From: Bacteroidota bacterium
Lineage (GTDB): Bacteria; Bacteroidota; Bacteroidia; Flavobacteriales; Weeksellaceae
DNA: 14,172 nucleotides
Direction of reading: 5' to 3'
NCBI GenBank assembly: GCA_023433225.1
Contig: JAEZDQ010000043.1
Span: forward strand, 1 to 14,172
Part shown: one piece after another, positions 6,666 to 14,076 of the stretch
How positions within the stretch are numbered: position 1 is the stretch's first letter
How the letters are laid out: every line of letters begins with the position of its first letter
The notes under the pieces: model-generated
Seen by the model: the letters and a program-made list of their open reading frames with translations, nothing else
Told to the model about the DNA's origin: nothing
Database searches by the model: none
Made by a program: the position numbers and the translations under genes

Positions 6666-7589
6666 ATGGGTTTATTAGTTGTCGGCACGGTTGCCTTTGA
6701 CCAAATTGAAACGCCCTTCGGGCAAAGCGGCAAAGTCTTAGGCGGAGCAGCTACCTTCATAGGATTATCTTCCTCCATGCTTGAGGTAAAAACCGGGCTG
6801 GTTTCGGTTATCGGTGGTGATTTTCCACAGGAGCATTTGGATTTATTGGTTTCAAAAAACATTGATATCTCCGGAATTGAAAAAATCGACCACGGAAAAA
6901 CATTTTTCTGGAAGGGACGCTACCACAACGATATGAATGCCCGTGATACCCTGGCAACCGAATTAAATGTTTTGGAGAATTTCCAACCCGTTGTTCCGGC
7001 TCAATGGAAATCACCGGAAATCTTAATGTTGGGGAATTTACATCCGCTCGTACAAACTGCGGTATTGCAACAAATGGAGGAACGCCCGAAATTGGTTATC
7101 CTTGACACAATGAATTTCTGGATGGATCATACTTGGGATGAACTGATGGATGTGATGAAGCAAGTGGATGTGTTGACAATCAATGATGAGGAAGCGCGCC
7201 AGATGAGCAAAGAATACAGTCTGGTAAAGGCCGCCAAAAAGATCATGCAAATGGGCCCCCATACGCTCATCATCAAAAAAGGTGAGCACGGTGCCTTGTT
7301 GTTTCACGAAAACAGTGTATTCTTCGCGCCTGCATTGCCATTGGAAGATGTCTTTGACCCGACCGGTGCGGGAGATACCTTTGCAGGAGGTTTTTCAGGG
7401 TTCCTCTGTAAAACTAAAAATTATTCCTTCGAAAATATGAAGCGTGCCATTATTTACGGGAGTGCCTTGGCGTCTTTTACCGTTGAAAAATTCGGAACGG
7501 AAAGGATTGCGGAACTGACCGAACAAGAGTTAAATGAGCGTTTGGATGTGTTTAAAAGCCTTACGAATTTCGATATAGAACTTGATTAA
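6666..7589 (+). CDS. PfkB-family carbohydrate/nucleoside kinase, substrate unknown
   Basis: Soluble 307-residue ribokinase-fold ATP-dependent kinase. The PfkB C-terminal signature DPTGAGDTFAGGF is at 231-243, with D237 as catalytic base and the GAGD anion hole. The N-terminal region keeps the glycine pair as LGGAATF at 25-31, where PfkB members more often have GGxxxN; the asparagine that usually contacts the sugar is replaced. TINDEEA at 171-177 matches the conserved N-x-x-E region in the middle of the fold. The pattern is typical of an uncharacterised PfkB subgroup that I associate with Bacteroidota, and the substrate cannot be read from the sequence. The gene has its own good promoter. Its stop codon overlaps that of the convergent EamA gene within a shared TTAA (7586-7589), with no terminator between them. 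Confidence 0.88.
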   Translation: MGLLVVGTVAFDQIETPFGQSGKVLGGAATFIGLSSSMLEVKTGLVSVIGGDFPQEHLDLLVSKNIDISGIEKIDHGKTFFWKGRYHNDMNARDTLATELNVLENFQPVVPAQWKSPEILMLGNLHPLVQTAVLQQMEERPKLVILDTMNFWMDHTWDELMDVMKQVDVLTINDEEARQMSKEYSLVKAAKKIMQMGPHTLIIKKGEHGALLFHENSVFFAPALPLEDVFDPTGAGDTFAGGFSGFLCKTKNYSFENMKRAIIYGSALASFTVEKFGTERIAELTEQELNERLDVFKSLTNFDIELD

Positions 7590-8470
7590 AGTTGTCTTTT
7601 TACCGACTTTATTTGAATTAAATAGACACCGGCGAGGATTAAAACGCCTCCCACACCGTGGATGACTGTGAGTTTTTCACCATCCAAAATCCCCCAGATG
7701 ACCGCTACCAAGGGCATCAAATAGGTGACTACCGAAGCAAAAATGGCCGAGGTTTGTTGGATTAATTTATAGAATAAAATCATGGCGGCGGCGGTTCCGA
7801 ACAAGCCCAAAATGGCTACATAACCCAATCCCTCCCATTGTTCAGGAGAACCTGTAAATTCATTGAAAAATCCGGTGAATCCCAGAATTACCAAAGCCGG
7901 GCCAAACCAAATGGTGAACACGACGGATGATAATTTAAACGATTGAATTCCGGCTAAATACTTGCTGACAATCAGTCCGTTCATGCCGTAAAAAGCCGTC
8001 GCCAATACGATTAACATGGAATGAAACAAATCGTTTTTCCCACCGTTTCCGTCATCGCTCAGCAAAACAGCCGCCCCGATGAAACCGATAATGGCACCCG
8101 CTATTTGTGTCCCACGGTTTTTCATCCCGAAAAACAGGGAGCCAAAAAGCAAAACAAAAATCGGTACAAGCGAATCCAAAATACCCGCCATCGAACTGCT
8201 GACCTTTTCTTGAGCCAGAGGAAATAAAAACATCGGCAGAAAGTTTCCTAAACATCCTCCGAATACGACCCATGGTAATAATTTCTTAGGAATGTGCCGG
8301 ATGTTCCGAATCCCGAAAAAAACCAATACCAAACCCGCAATGCACAACCGCAAAGCACCAACCTGAATGGGTGAATAAACCGCGATACTTTGCTTTATGA
8401 GTATGAAAGAACTTCCCCAAGTGAGTGACAAAATTGCCAAAATAACCCATTTGTTCAGAAGGAATTTCAT
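7586..8470 (-). CDS. EamA/DMT-superfamily inner-membrane transporter
   Basis: 294-residue polytopic membrane protein of the drug/metabolite transporter superfamily, many of which export amino acids or other small metabolites. About ten hydrophobic segments are visible as two EamA repeats, roughly residues 8-140 and 150-290. Typical features are LTWGSSFILIK at 16-26 in the first helix, an AGILDSLVPIFV-like segment in repeat one, and TYLMPLVAVIWGILDGE followed by GGVLILAGVYLIQ in repeat two. Positive residues at the C-terminal end (KSVKRQL) agree with a cytoplasmic tail. Substrate is unknown. It starts after the terminator at 8504-8542, so it is probably transcribed separately from the flippase/GT2 pair. 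A CACATTTG sequence just before the start resembles a -7 element, but no -33 accompanies it. It ends tail-to-tail with the kinase gene. Confidence 0.9.
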   Translation of the reverse strand: MKFLLNKWVILAILSLTWGSSFILIKQSIAVYSPIQVGALRLCIAGLVLVFFGIRNIRHIPKKLLPWVVFGGCLGNFLPMFLFPLAQEKVSSSMAGILDSLVPIFVLLFGSLFFGMKNRGTQIAGAIIGFIGAAVLLSDDGNGGKNDLFHSMLIVLATAFYGMNGLIVSKYLAGIQSFKLSSVVFTIWFGPALVILGFTGFFNEFTGSPEQWEGLGYVAILGLFGTAAAMILFYKLIQQTSAIFASVVTYLMPLVAVIWGILDGEKLTVIHGVGGVLILAGVYLIQIKSVKRQL

Positions 8471-8503
8471 GGGGCAAATGTGGTGAAGTTTTTGGAATAA
8501 AAT

Positions 8504-8542
8504 AAAAAAAGTTGCTTCAAGTAGATGGGCAGAAGCAACTTT
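8504..8542 (-). terminator. Rho-independent terminator downstream of the GT2-flippase pair
   Basis: On the minus strand AAAGTTGCTTC pairs perfectly with GAAGCAACTTT (11 bp, 13-nt loop), and the second arm runs straight into TTTTATTTTATT. The orientation fits transcripts coming from the flippase-like gene, whose stop is about 113 bp upstream. It separates that unit from the EamA gene. On the plus strand there is no following T-run. Confidence 0.75.
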
Positions 8543-8655
8543 CCAATAAAGGGTAGCAAAAAGCGAAAAAACTAATCAAAACAATTATCCATTTCTATGG
8601 AAAACCTTTGTTTATTTTAAGATGGAAGAAAACCAAAAGGTTGCGTGAAACGTTT
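8543..8655. other. Non-coding spacer between the flippase-like gene and its terminator
   Basis: This 113-bp AT-rich stretch has no convincing reading frame on either strand. The only structure I see is a short hairpin (TCCAT-AGAA-ATGGA read on the minus strand, near 8590-8603). It would form an unusually long 3' untranslated region for the flippase-like mRNA. No promoter is clear enough to call an independent small RNA. Confidence 0.4.
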
Positions 8656-9564
8656 TTATTTTTTCAAATTTATTTTTCTGAATTGAAAAAAAATACCGAA
8701 AAATGAAACAAATGCGGTAATCAATGAAAAGGAAAGTGCGATGCTGGCCGATAAATCCGGATTGAATTCAAACCATGGTGCAGTATAATAAAACACTGCC
8801 TCCCGAACACCGATGCCCGCAAATGAAATCACCGACAATACGCTCGAAACCATAAACATCAACATATAGATTAGCGGGTTGCCCTCAATCGAAAACGCTG
8901 CGATGATACTCCAGACGCAGGCCAATTGGAAAATTTGAATACAAACCGAATAGGCAAATCCCAGATAAATCCGTTTTTTATGGGTATGAAAAAATTTGAT
9001 GATCAACTTTAATGAAAACAGAACGGCCACCAGCCCCGTCAGGGCAAAAGCCCATTTCCAATACCAAGCGAAAGGGAAACTAATGAAAACCGTTATTATA
9101 CAGATGATAAAACCAATGGCCGCCAAACCCATGAGTCTGTCTACCAACACTACTTGGGCTAAAGTTTTTAAGGATTTATTAAAAGTTTTACTCAAAACAT
9201 AGGCTTTGTATGCGTCGCCGCCGATTCCGCCGGGAATGAAGAAATTGTAGAACATCCCCAGCAAATACAATTTTGAATTTGCTACAAATGAAATCCGAAT
9301 GCCGGTTTTTCTTAAAAATAAATTAAACCGAATGACCGAAACCCATTGCGAAAAAATAAAAAACAATACCGATATTATCAGATAAATTGGATTGGACTGT
9401 TGAAACATCGTCCGGATTTGGCTCCAGTCCATTTGTTTCAATACCCAAAACATCAGGCCCAGGCTGATGGAAATTTTAAAGGCGGTGAGAATGCTCTTTT
9501 TTAAGTTCGGATTCACCAATAAATATTTTTCGGATTTTATAAGGCCTTTTTTGTTGAGATTCAA
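8656..9564 (-). CDS. Flippase-like integral membrane protein (UPF0104 / LPG-synthase TM domain family)
   Basis: About 302 residues with seven to eight hydrophobic helices, matching the membrane domain found at the N-terminus of MprF (lysylphosphatidylglycerol synthase) but without the aminoacyl-transfer domain. Family signatures are IPGGIGGDAYKAY at 110-122, VDRLMGL at 141-147 and SFAGIGVREAVFYY at 247-260. Stand-alone members often accompany polyprenyl-phosphate glycosyltransferases and are proposed to move lipid-linked substrates across the membrane. Here the gene follows directly on a GT2 gene of that type, with overlapping ends. The ATG at 9564 is the only ATG before the first helix but makes an 89-bp overlap. 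GTG at 9516 (or TTG at 9519) would shorten the overlap to about 41-44 bp and place the first helix nearer the N-terminus, so the start is uncertain. Flippase activity is inference. Confidence 0.85.
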   Translation of the reverse strand: MNLNKKGLIKSEKYLLVNPNLKKSILTAFKISISLGLMFWVLKQMDWSQIRTMFQQSNPIYLIISVLFFIFSQWVSVIRFNLFLRKTGIRISFVANSKLYLLGMFYNFFIPGGIGGDAYKAYVLSKTFNKSLKTLAQVVLVDRLMGLAAIGFIICIITVFISFPFAWYWKWAFALTGLVAVLFSLKLIIKFFHTHKKRIYLGFAYSVCIQIFQLACVWSIIAAFSIEGNPLIYMLMFMVSSVLSVISFAGIGVREAVFYYTAPWFEFNPDLSASIALSFSLITAFVSFFGIFFQFRKINLKK

Positions 9565-10462
9565 AATAAGTACGCATTTGCAGGTCGATGATAAACCCGG
9601 TCGTGAAAAATTGTACGCCGACGAACATTAATAAAATCCCCAGAATCAATAAAGGACGGTTGCCGATATCTTGTCCGAAACCGAATTTTGAAATCAACAA
9701 ATACATCAAAATGACACTTCCCGTCGCGAAACAAAGCAGTCCGATATTCCCAAAAAGATGGATGGGCTTTTGCAGGTATTTTCGTTGGAACAGCAATAAA
9801 ATCAGGTCATTGATTACTTTGGTTGTCCGACCCAATCCGTATTTGGATTTTCCGAACTGGCGTTGGTGGTGTTTTACTTTCACTTCGGTAATCCTTGCAC
9901 CGTTTAGGTAGGCTAAAAGTGTAATGTATCGGTGCATTTCCCCATATAGATTCAACTCTTTTGCCGTTTCCCGGTTGAATACTTTCAATGCACAACCATG
10001 GTCCTGGATGGCAAGATGTGTTGATTTCCGGATAATCCAATTGGCAATTTTAGAAGGGAATGTCCGCAGTAAATTGTCTTGCCTTTTTTGGCGGACTCCG
10101 GTTACCACATCCCAATCTTCGGCCTGGGCTTTGTGAAGCATCATTCGGATATCGTCCGGGTCATTTTGTAAATCCCCATCCATGGTGATGATGTAGTCAC
10201 CGCTTGCAAAATCAATCCCCGAGGCCAAAGCCAAGCTTTGACCGTAGTTTTTTTTCAATTCAACCAAGACAACTTTGGGATTATTTTGTTTTATGATTTC
10301 TTGTCGGGTTTGATCCGTTGAGCCATCGTCAACCAAAATAATTTCATACTCAAAACCCGTTAAACTCTTATCCAAACGCTCGATTAAAAGTGCGACATTT
10401 TCCGCTTCATTGTGGAGTGGGATAACTACGGACAAGTTTCCAGAAACCGGATTTTGAATCAT
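9476..10462 (-). CDS. GT2 polyprenyl-phosphate-type glycosyltransferase (DPM1/ArnC-like)
   Basis: 328-residue membrane-bound transferase, probably moving a sugar from a nucleotide donor onto undecaprenyl phosphate at the cytoplasmic face. The catalytic GT-A domain shows SVVIPLHNEAENV at 11-23, VDDGSTD at 44-50, the metal-binding DGD in MDGDLQNDPDD at 94-104, and FGKSKYGL at 203-210, a motif of dolichyl/undecaprenyl-phosphate sugar synthases. Two transmembrane helices follow at about 237-258 and 268-292, as in ArnC and GtrB. The sugar cannot be deduced. The gene is divergent from an ArnT/PMT-like GT-C gene across 59 bp and overlaps the flippase-like gene at its 3' end. This context fits supply of a lipid-linked sugar for extracytoplasmic glycosylation. 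The ATG at 10462 is close before the first strand and is well supported. Confidence 0.9.
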   Translation of the reverse strand: MIQNPVSGNLSVVIPLHNEAENVALLIERLDKSLTGFEYEIILVDDGSTDQTRQEIIKQNNPKVVLVELKKNYGQSLALASGIDFASGDYIITMDGDLQNDPDDIRMMLHKAQAEDWDVVTGVRQKRQDNLLRTFPSKIANWIIRKSTHLAIQDHGCALKVFNRETAKELNLYGEMHRYITLLAYLNGARITEVKVKHHQRQFGKSKYGLGRTTKVINDLILLLFQRKYLQKPIHLFGNIGLLCFATGSVILMYLLISKFGFGQDIGNRPLLILGILLMFVGVQFFTTGFIIDLQMRTYFESQQKRPYKIRKIFIGESELKKEHSHRL

Positions 10463-10521
10463 TTTAAATGTTTATTTTAGCGCATCGCCAAAAATCTTTC
10501 AACGAAGATAATACAAATTGA

Positions 10522-12108
10522 ATGAGTCCGTATTTTCGAAATGAAAATTTCTATTATTTAATGGTGCTGCTCGTGAGCGGCCTATTATGCTTTATAAACC
10601 TCGGCGGGCACCCGATTTATATTTTGGACGAATCCAAAAACGCGGAAGCTGCACGGGAAATGTTTGTCAACGGAAACTGGATTGTACCGACTTTCAACGG
10701 TGAGTTACGAATCGATAAGCCTGTTCTACATTATTGGTTTATGATGTTTTCGTATGAAATTTTCGGGGTAAATGCTTTTTCGGCCAGGTTCTTTTCTGCG
10801 GTTTTCGGTGTCCTTACACTAATGGCAACTTACCATTTCACCCGGAAATTTCTCAGTAGAAAAATGGCTCTGATCACCGTGTTTTTACTTTGTTCCTCTA
10901 TTTTTTTTATGCAGGAATTCCATTTAGCGGTTCCCGATCCCTATCTGATTTTTTTTATAAGTTTTGGCTTGTATAACTTTTATGATTTTTATAAGAACAA
11001 GAAGCGTTTGAGCTTATTGTTTTTTTACGTTTCGCTCGGATTAGGAATCTTGGCAAAGGGCCCTGTCGCGATTGCTTTGCCCGGATTGATTATCCTTTCT
11101 TTTTTAATTTTTAAAAAAGACTTCAAATGGAAGACCATTTCCGGTTTCCATCCTTTTTTAGGAGGAATCTTGGTGTTGCTCATTTCTGTTCCTTGGTTTT
11201 ATCTGGTGCACCAAGCAACTGACGGTGTGTTTACGGACGGATTTTTTTTAGATCATAATTTCAACCGCTTCAGTGGTGAAATGGAGGGCCACGGCGGATT
11301 GCCTTTGGTTACTTGGGCTTTTGTGCTTTTAGGGCTTTTGCCGTTTTCGTTTTTTATCGTCCAAGGGTTTATTCATTCCTGGAAAAAAAGGAAAACGGAT
11401 GATTTTGTGTTGTTTGCATTTATCGTTTCGGCTGTTTTTATTTTGTTTTTCAGCGTTTCCGCAACCAAACTACCCAATTATCCGATGCCTTCCTATCCTT
11501 TTATCGCGGTATTAATCGCGGTTTATCTGAACAAGGTATTAACCAATTCCATTTCCCTGAAAGGGTTCAAAATAAGTTTATGGGTTTTATCGGTTATTTC
11601 AATATTGATGCCGGTTGGGGGTTATATCGCTTTGGCTTATGCCGAACCACAATTGTATTCGCTTCGTTATTTGAGTTTGTTTTTGTTGGTTTTACCGATT
11701 GGGCTTAGTATCGCATGGATTTATTTCTTCAAGATGAAAATCATGGAATGCATCCTGTCCGTTGGCGTTTCGGCAATGTTGCTCACCTTGGCTTTATTCG
11801 TTTTTATTTATCCGAATTTAACTGCACAAAGCCCGGTGAGTTTGGCTGTCGAGGAATTGGATACTAACAGAGAAGTAATGCTTTACAAAGGTTACGACCC
11901 GGCTTTTTTATTCAATTTCCAACGAACTTTTCCTTTAGCGGAAGACCGGGAAACAGCCAACAAATTCCTGCAAGAAAACCCGGGTGCATACATCATCACC
12001 AAAGAAAAATTTTTCGAATCTGAATGGAATGATGTAGATTCGGAAATTCTTTTGAAACAAAAGTCCTTATTTGAAAATTACACAACCGTTATTTTTAGAC
12101 TGAAATGA
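10522..12108 (+). CDS. ArnT/PMT-like GT-C glycosyltransferase (membrane, polyprenyl-phosphate-sugar-dependent)
   Basis: 528-residue polytopic protein of the GT-C superfamily that would transfer a sugar from a polyprenyl-phosphate donor to an acceptor (lipid A, glycan or protein) outside the cytoplasm. After the first helix (about 11-28) comes the first extracytoplasmic loop with the acidic pair D36-E37 in YILDESKNAEAAREM, the likely catalytic motif of the ArnT/PMT family, and RIDKPVLHYWF at 63-73, matching the family's KPP-like and aromatic positions. HLAVPDPYL at 134-142 and LAKGPVA at 177-183 are further family markers. Around ten to twelve helices follow, then a soluble C-terminal part from about 440. 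Donor and acceptor are unknown. The divergent GT2 gene could make the donor. The stop overlaps the start of the SDR gene (ATGA), so both are probably one operon. No strong promoter is visible in the 59-bp spacer. Confidence 0.87.
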   Translation: MSPYFRNENFYYLMVLLVSGLLCFINLGGHPIYILDESKNAEAAREMFVNGNWIVPTFNGELRIDKPVLHYWFMMFSYEIFGVNAFSARFFSAVFGVLTLMATYHFTRKFLSRKMALITVFLLCSSIFFMQEFHLAVPDPYLIFFISFGLYNFYDFYKNKKRLSLLFFYVSLGLGILAKGPVAIALPGLIILSFLIFKKDFKWKTISGFHPFLGGILVLLISVPWFYLVHQATDGVFTDGFFLDHNFNRFSGEMEGHGGLPLVTWAFVLLGLLPFSFFIVQGFIHSWKKRKTDDFVLFAFIVSAVFILFFSVSATKLPNYPMPSYPFIAVLIAVYLNKVLTNSISLKGFKISLWVLSVISILMPVGGYIALAYAEPQLYSLRYLSLFLLVLPIGLSIAWIYFFKMKIMECILSVGVSAMLLTLALFVFIYPNLTAQSPVSLAVEELDTNREVMLYKGYDPAFLFNFQRTFPLAEDRETANKFLQENPGAYIITKEKFFESEWNDVDSEILLKQKSLFENYTTVIFRLK

Positions 12109-12902
12109 ACAAAAAAGTGATTCTGATAACCGGAAGTTCTTCAGGAATTGGAGAAGTACTGGCGAATTATTATGTAAAAAAAGGACATACGGTATATGGC
12201 CTGTCACGTTCGAAACAAGATGGGATTGATTTTTACCATATTGCCACCGATGTGACCAGTAAGGAAAACGTTTTCCATTCCGTTCAACAAGTCATTAACG
12301 AAGCCGGCCGGATTGACGTATTGATAAACAATGCGGGGGTAGGGATGCTGGGCGCGATTGAGGATGTGACCAAGGAAGATTTGGATAAATTGTGGAATGT
12401 GAATTTTTTGGGCCTGGTTTATATGATGCAGGCGGTTTTGCCGTTGATGCGTTTACAAGGATCCGGCCACATCCTGAATGTTTCTTCCATCGCGAGCAAC
12501 CATGGTTTGCCGTTTCGCGGATTTTATTCGGCTTCCAAAAGTGCCATTGACCGGATTACGGAATCGGCTCGTCTGGAAAACCGCAAAACCGGCGTTGAAA
12601 TCGCTACGCTGAATTTTGGCGACATCCAAACACCCATCGCGGAAAGCCGTATCCAGAGCACAGTTTCCGGATTTTATAAATCCAAATATGAGAAACTGAT
12701 TCGTTCCATTGACAAAGAAGTCGAGCAAGGGATGAAACCCCAAAAACTGGTTCCTGTGATTGACCGTTTAATCCATTCGAAAAATTTAAAACCGCATTAC
12801 CATATCGGCAAACCCATGCAAACTTTTTCCGTGACTTTAAAGAGGGTCATCGGGCAAAGAAAATTCGAACAGTTACTCGCCCGTTATTCGAAATTGGACT
12901 GA
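12105..12902 (+). CDS. Short-chain dehydrogenase/reductase (classical SDR)
   Basis: Soluble NAD(P)-dependent oxidoreductase of 265 residues. The cofactor loop TGSSSGIG is at 9-16, D49 in ATDVT occupies the adenine-side position, NNAG is at 75-78, and the catalytic set is N100, S127/S128 in NVSSIA, Y141 and K145 in YSASK. R34/R36 after the second strand suggest NADP. The substrate is not predictable. It is translationally coupled to the ArnT-like gene through a 4-bp ATGA overlap, so it may act on a glycan- or lipid-related metabolite, but SDRs are frequent operon passengers. It ends 8 bp from the convergent maf stop with no terminator between them. The start is well defined because the cofactor motif begins nine residues in. 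Confidence 0.92.
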   Translation: MNKKVILITGSSSGIGEVLANYYVKKGHTVYGLSRSKQDGIDFYHIATDVTSKENVFHSVQQVINEAGRIDVLINNAGVGMLGAIEDVTKEDLDKLWNVNFLGLVYMMQAVLPLMRLQGSGHILNVSSIASNHGLPFRGFYSASKSAIDRITESARLENRKTGVEIATLNFGDIQTPIAESRIQSTVSGFYKSKYEKLIRSIDKEVEQGMKPQKLVPVIDRLIHSKNLKPHYHIGKPMQTFSVTLKRVIGQRKFEQLLARYSKLD

Positions 12903-12910
12903 TCAAAAAT

Positions 12911-13489
12911 CTAAAATTCCAATAATTCCAAGTATAATTTTCGCAGCGGAAGGCCCATCACGTTGTAGTAACAGCCATTGATGCGTGAGATTTTTGCGTA
13001 GCCCAACCAATCTTGGATGCCGTATGCGCCGGCTTTGTCAAAAGGTTTGTAAGTTGTTAAATAAAAATGAATTTCTTCTTCTGAAATCGGGTCGAAATGT
13101 ACTTCCGTCGTTTCGGAAAAGCTAACCGAACGGTAAGTTGAACGAAGCGTGACCGAAGTTAGCACTTCGTGTGTTGAATCTGAGAGTTGTTCCAGCATCC
13201 GAACCGCGTCTTCATAGTTATTCGGCTTGCCCAAAATTTCATTATCCAACCACACCAAGGTGTCGGCGGTAACCAAGATTTCACCTTCTTTTAAATCCCG
13301 AAAGGCAGCAGATTTTGCGTTTGAAATAAATTCGGTGATTTCTTCCCGTTTCAGGTTTTCCGGGAAACTTTCATCTGTTTCAATTTTTACGACTTCGAAA
13401 TCTATACCGAGTCCTTTCATCAATTCCTGCCTTCTGGGTGACTGGGAAGCCAATAGTATTTTTTTGGTGTACAATAAATCTCGAAGCAT
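12911..13489 (-). CDS. maf: Maf-family nucleoside triphosphate pyrophosphatase
   Basis: 192-residue cytoplasmic enzyme that hydrolyses dTTP/UTP or modified pyrimidine nucleotides to monophosphates, a house-cleaning role; some members affect septum formation. Family motifs are LASQSPRRQELM at 13-24 (substrate phosphate binding), EFISNAKSAA at 53-62, the catalytic aspartate D76 in VTADTLV, GKP at 87-89, DKAGAYGIQ at 151-159 and NVMGLPL at 176-182. The Q at position 159 and the arginine-containing first motif fit the dTTPase/UTPase (YhdE) subgroup, not the m7GTP-specific YceF group, though that is judged by eye. It follows kdsC by 53 bp on the same strand and is probably co-transcribed. The ATG at 13489 lies ten residues before the first strand. 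Confidence 0.93.
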   Translation of the reverse strand: MLRDLLYTKKILLASQSPRRQELMKGLGIDFEVVKIETDESFPENLKREEITEFISNAKSAAFRDLKEGEILVTADTLVWLDNEILGKPNNYEDAVRMLEQLSDSTHEVLTSVTLRSTYRSVSFSETTEVHFDPISEEEIHFYLTTYKPFDKAGAYGIQDWLGYAKISRINGCYYNVMGLPLRKLYLELLEF

Positions 13490-13542
13490 TAAAATTAAAA
13501 ATTAAAGAATAGAAATTTTATGAATATCAATCTGAATTTCCA

Positions 13543-14076
13543 TTAAGCGGATGGCGTATGGTCGTTTTCATCGTACCATTTCCCCTGGACTTTCAAGGTT
13601 TGTTCAATGATGTCGCGCACGCAACCTTCACCGCCGTTTTTCGGAGAAATGTATTCCGCGACGGCTCTCACATCAGGCACTGCATCGTTCGGGCAACAAG
13701 CCAGTCCTACATCTTTCATGATGTCGATATCCGGCATATCGTCGCCCATACAGATAATTTCTTCCGGTTTCAATTGGTAACTGAAAATAAAATCTTGGTA
13801 AGCATCCCATTTATCGAGTGTTCCGGTATAAATATCGGTGACACCCAGATACCTCAACCGTGCTTCGACCATTTTGTCACGGCCACCGGAAATGGTTGCA
13901 ATGCGGAATCCCTTTTTGATAGCTAGTTGCATGGCATAACCGTCTTTGGTATTCATTGTCCGGACCATTTCGCCCGTCGGGAATAGAATCACACTAGCAT
14001 CGGTCAATACGCCGTCCACATCGAAAATGAAGGTGGTGATGTTATTTAATTTTTGCTTGTAGCTTTTCATTCGCAT
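13543..14076 (-). CDS. kdsC: 3-deoxy-D-manno-octulosonate 8-phosphate phosphatase (KdsC, HAD family)
   Basis: Removes phosphate from Kdo-8-phosphate, the step that yields Kdo for lipopolysaccharide core assembly. The 177-residue length and lack of a large cap domain match KdsC tetramers. HAD motif I is FDVDGVLTD at 18-26 (nucleophile D19, acid/base D21), motif II is TISGG at 61-65, the motif III lysine is K89 in LDKW, and motif IV is GDDMPD at 111-116. The C-terminal GGEGCVRD at 148-155 corresponds to the family's GGxGAVRE tail, which enters the neighbouring active site. The start overlaps the upstream Rossmann/DUF2520 gene by 35 bp if taken at 14076; an in-frame ATG at 14070 gives MKSYKQKL, close to relatives, and may be the real start. 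It would be first-made product of an operon continuing into maf. Confidence 0.94.
   Translation of the reverse strand: MRMKSYKQKLNNITTFIFDVDGVLTDASVILFPTGEMVRTMNTKDGYAMQLAIKKGFRIATISGGRDKMVEARLRYLGVTDIYTGTLDKWDAYQDFIFSYQLKPEEIICMGDDMPDIDIMKDVGLACCPNDAVPDVRAVAEYISPKNGGEGCVRDIIEQTLKVQGKWYDENDHTPSA

Noticed and set aside
8656..9564. Assignment of the flippase-like protein as a full MprF lysylphosphatidylglycerol synthase.
   Set aside because: Only the membrane domain is present. The soluble aminoacyl-transfer domain is absent here and not encoded next to it.
10494..10509. Imperfect inverted repeat ATCTT...AAGAT in the divergent GT2 / ArnT-like spacer.
   Set aside because: Only five standard pairs plus a wobble, and no well-placed promoter elements. 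Not distinguishable from chance.
13502..13543. A 13-codon open frame (MEIQIDIHKISIL) on the minus strand between kdsC and maf, whose ATG shares one base with the kdsC stop.
   Set aside because: It is too short and AT-rich, with no recognisable motif. Chance is the simplest explanation, although the TAATG junction would allow reinitiation.
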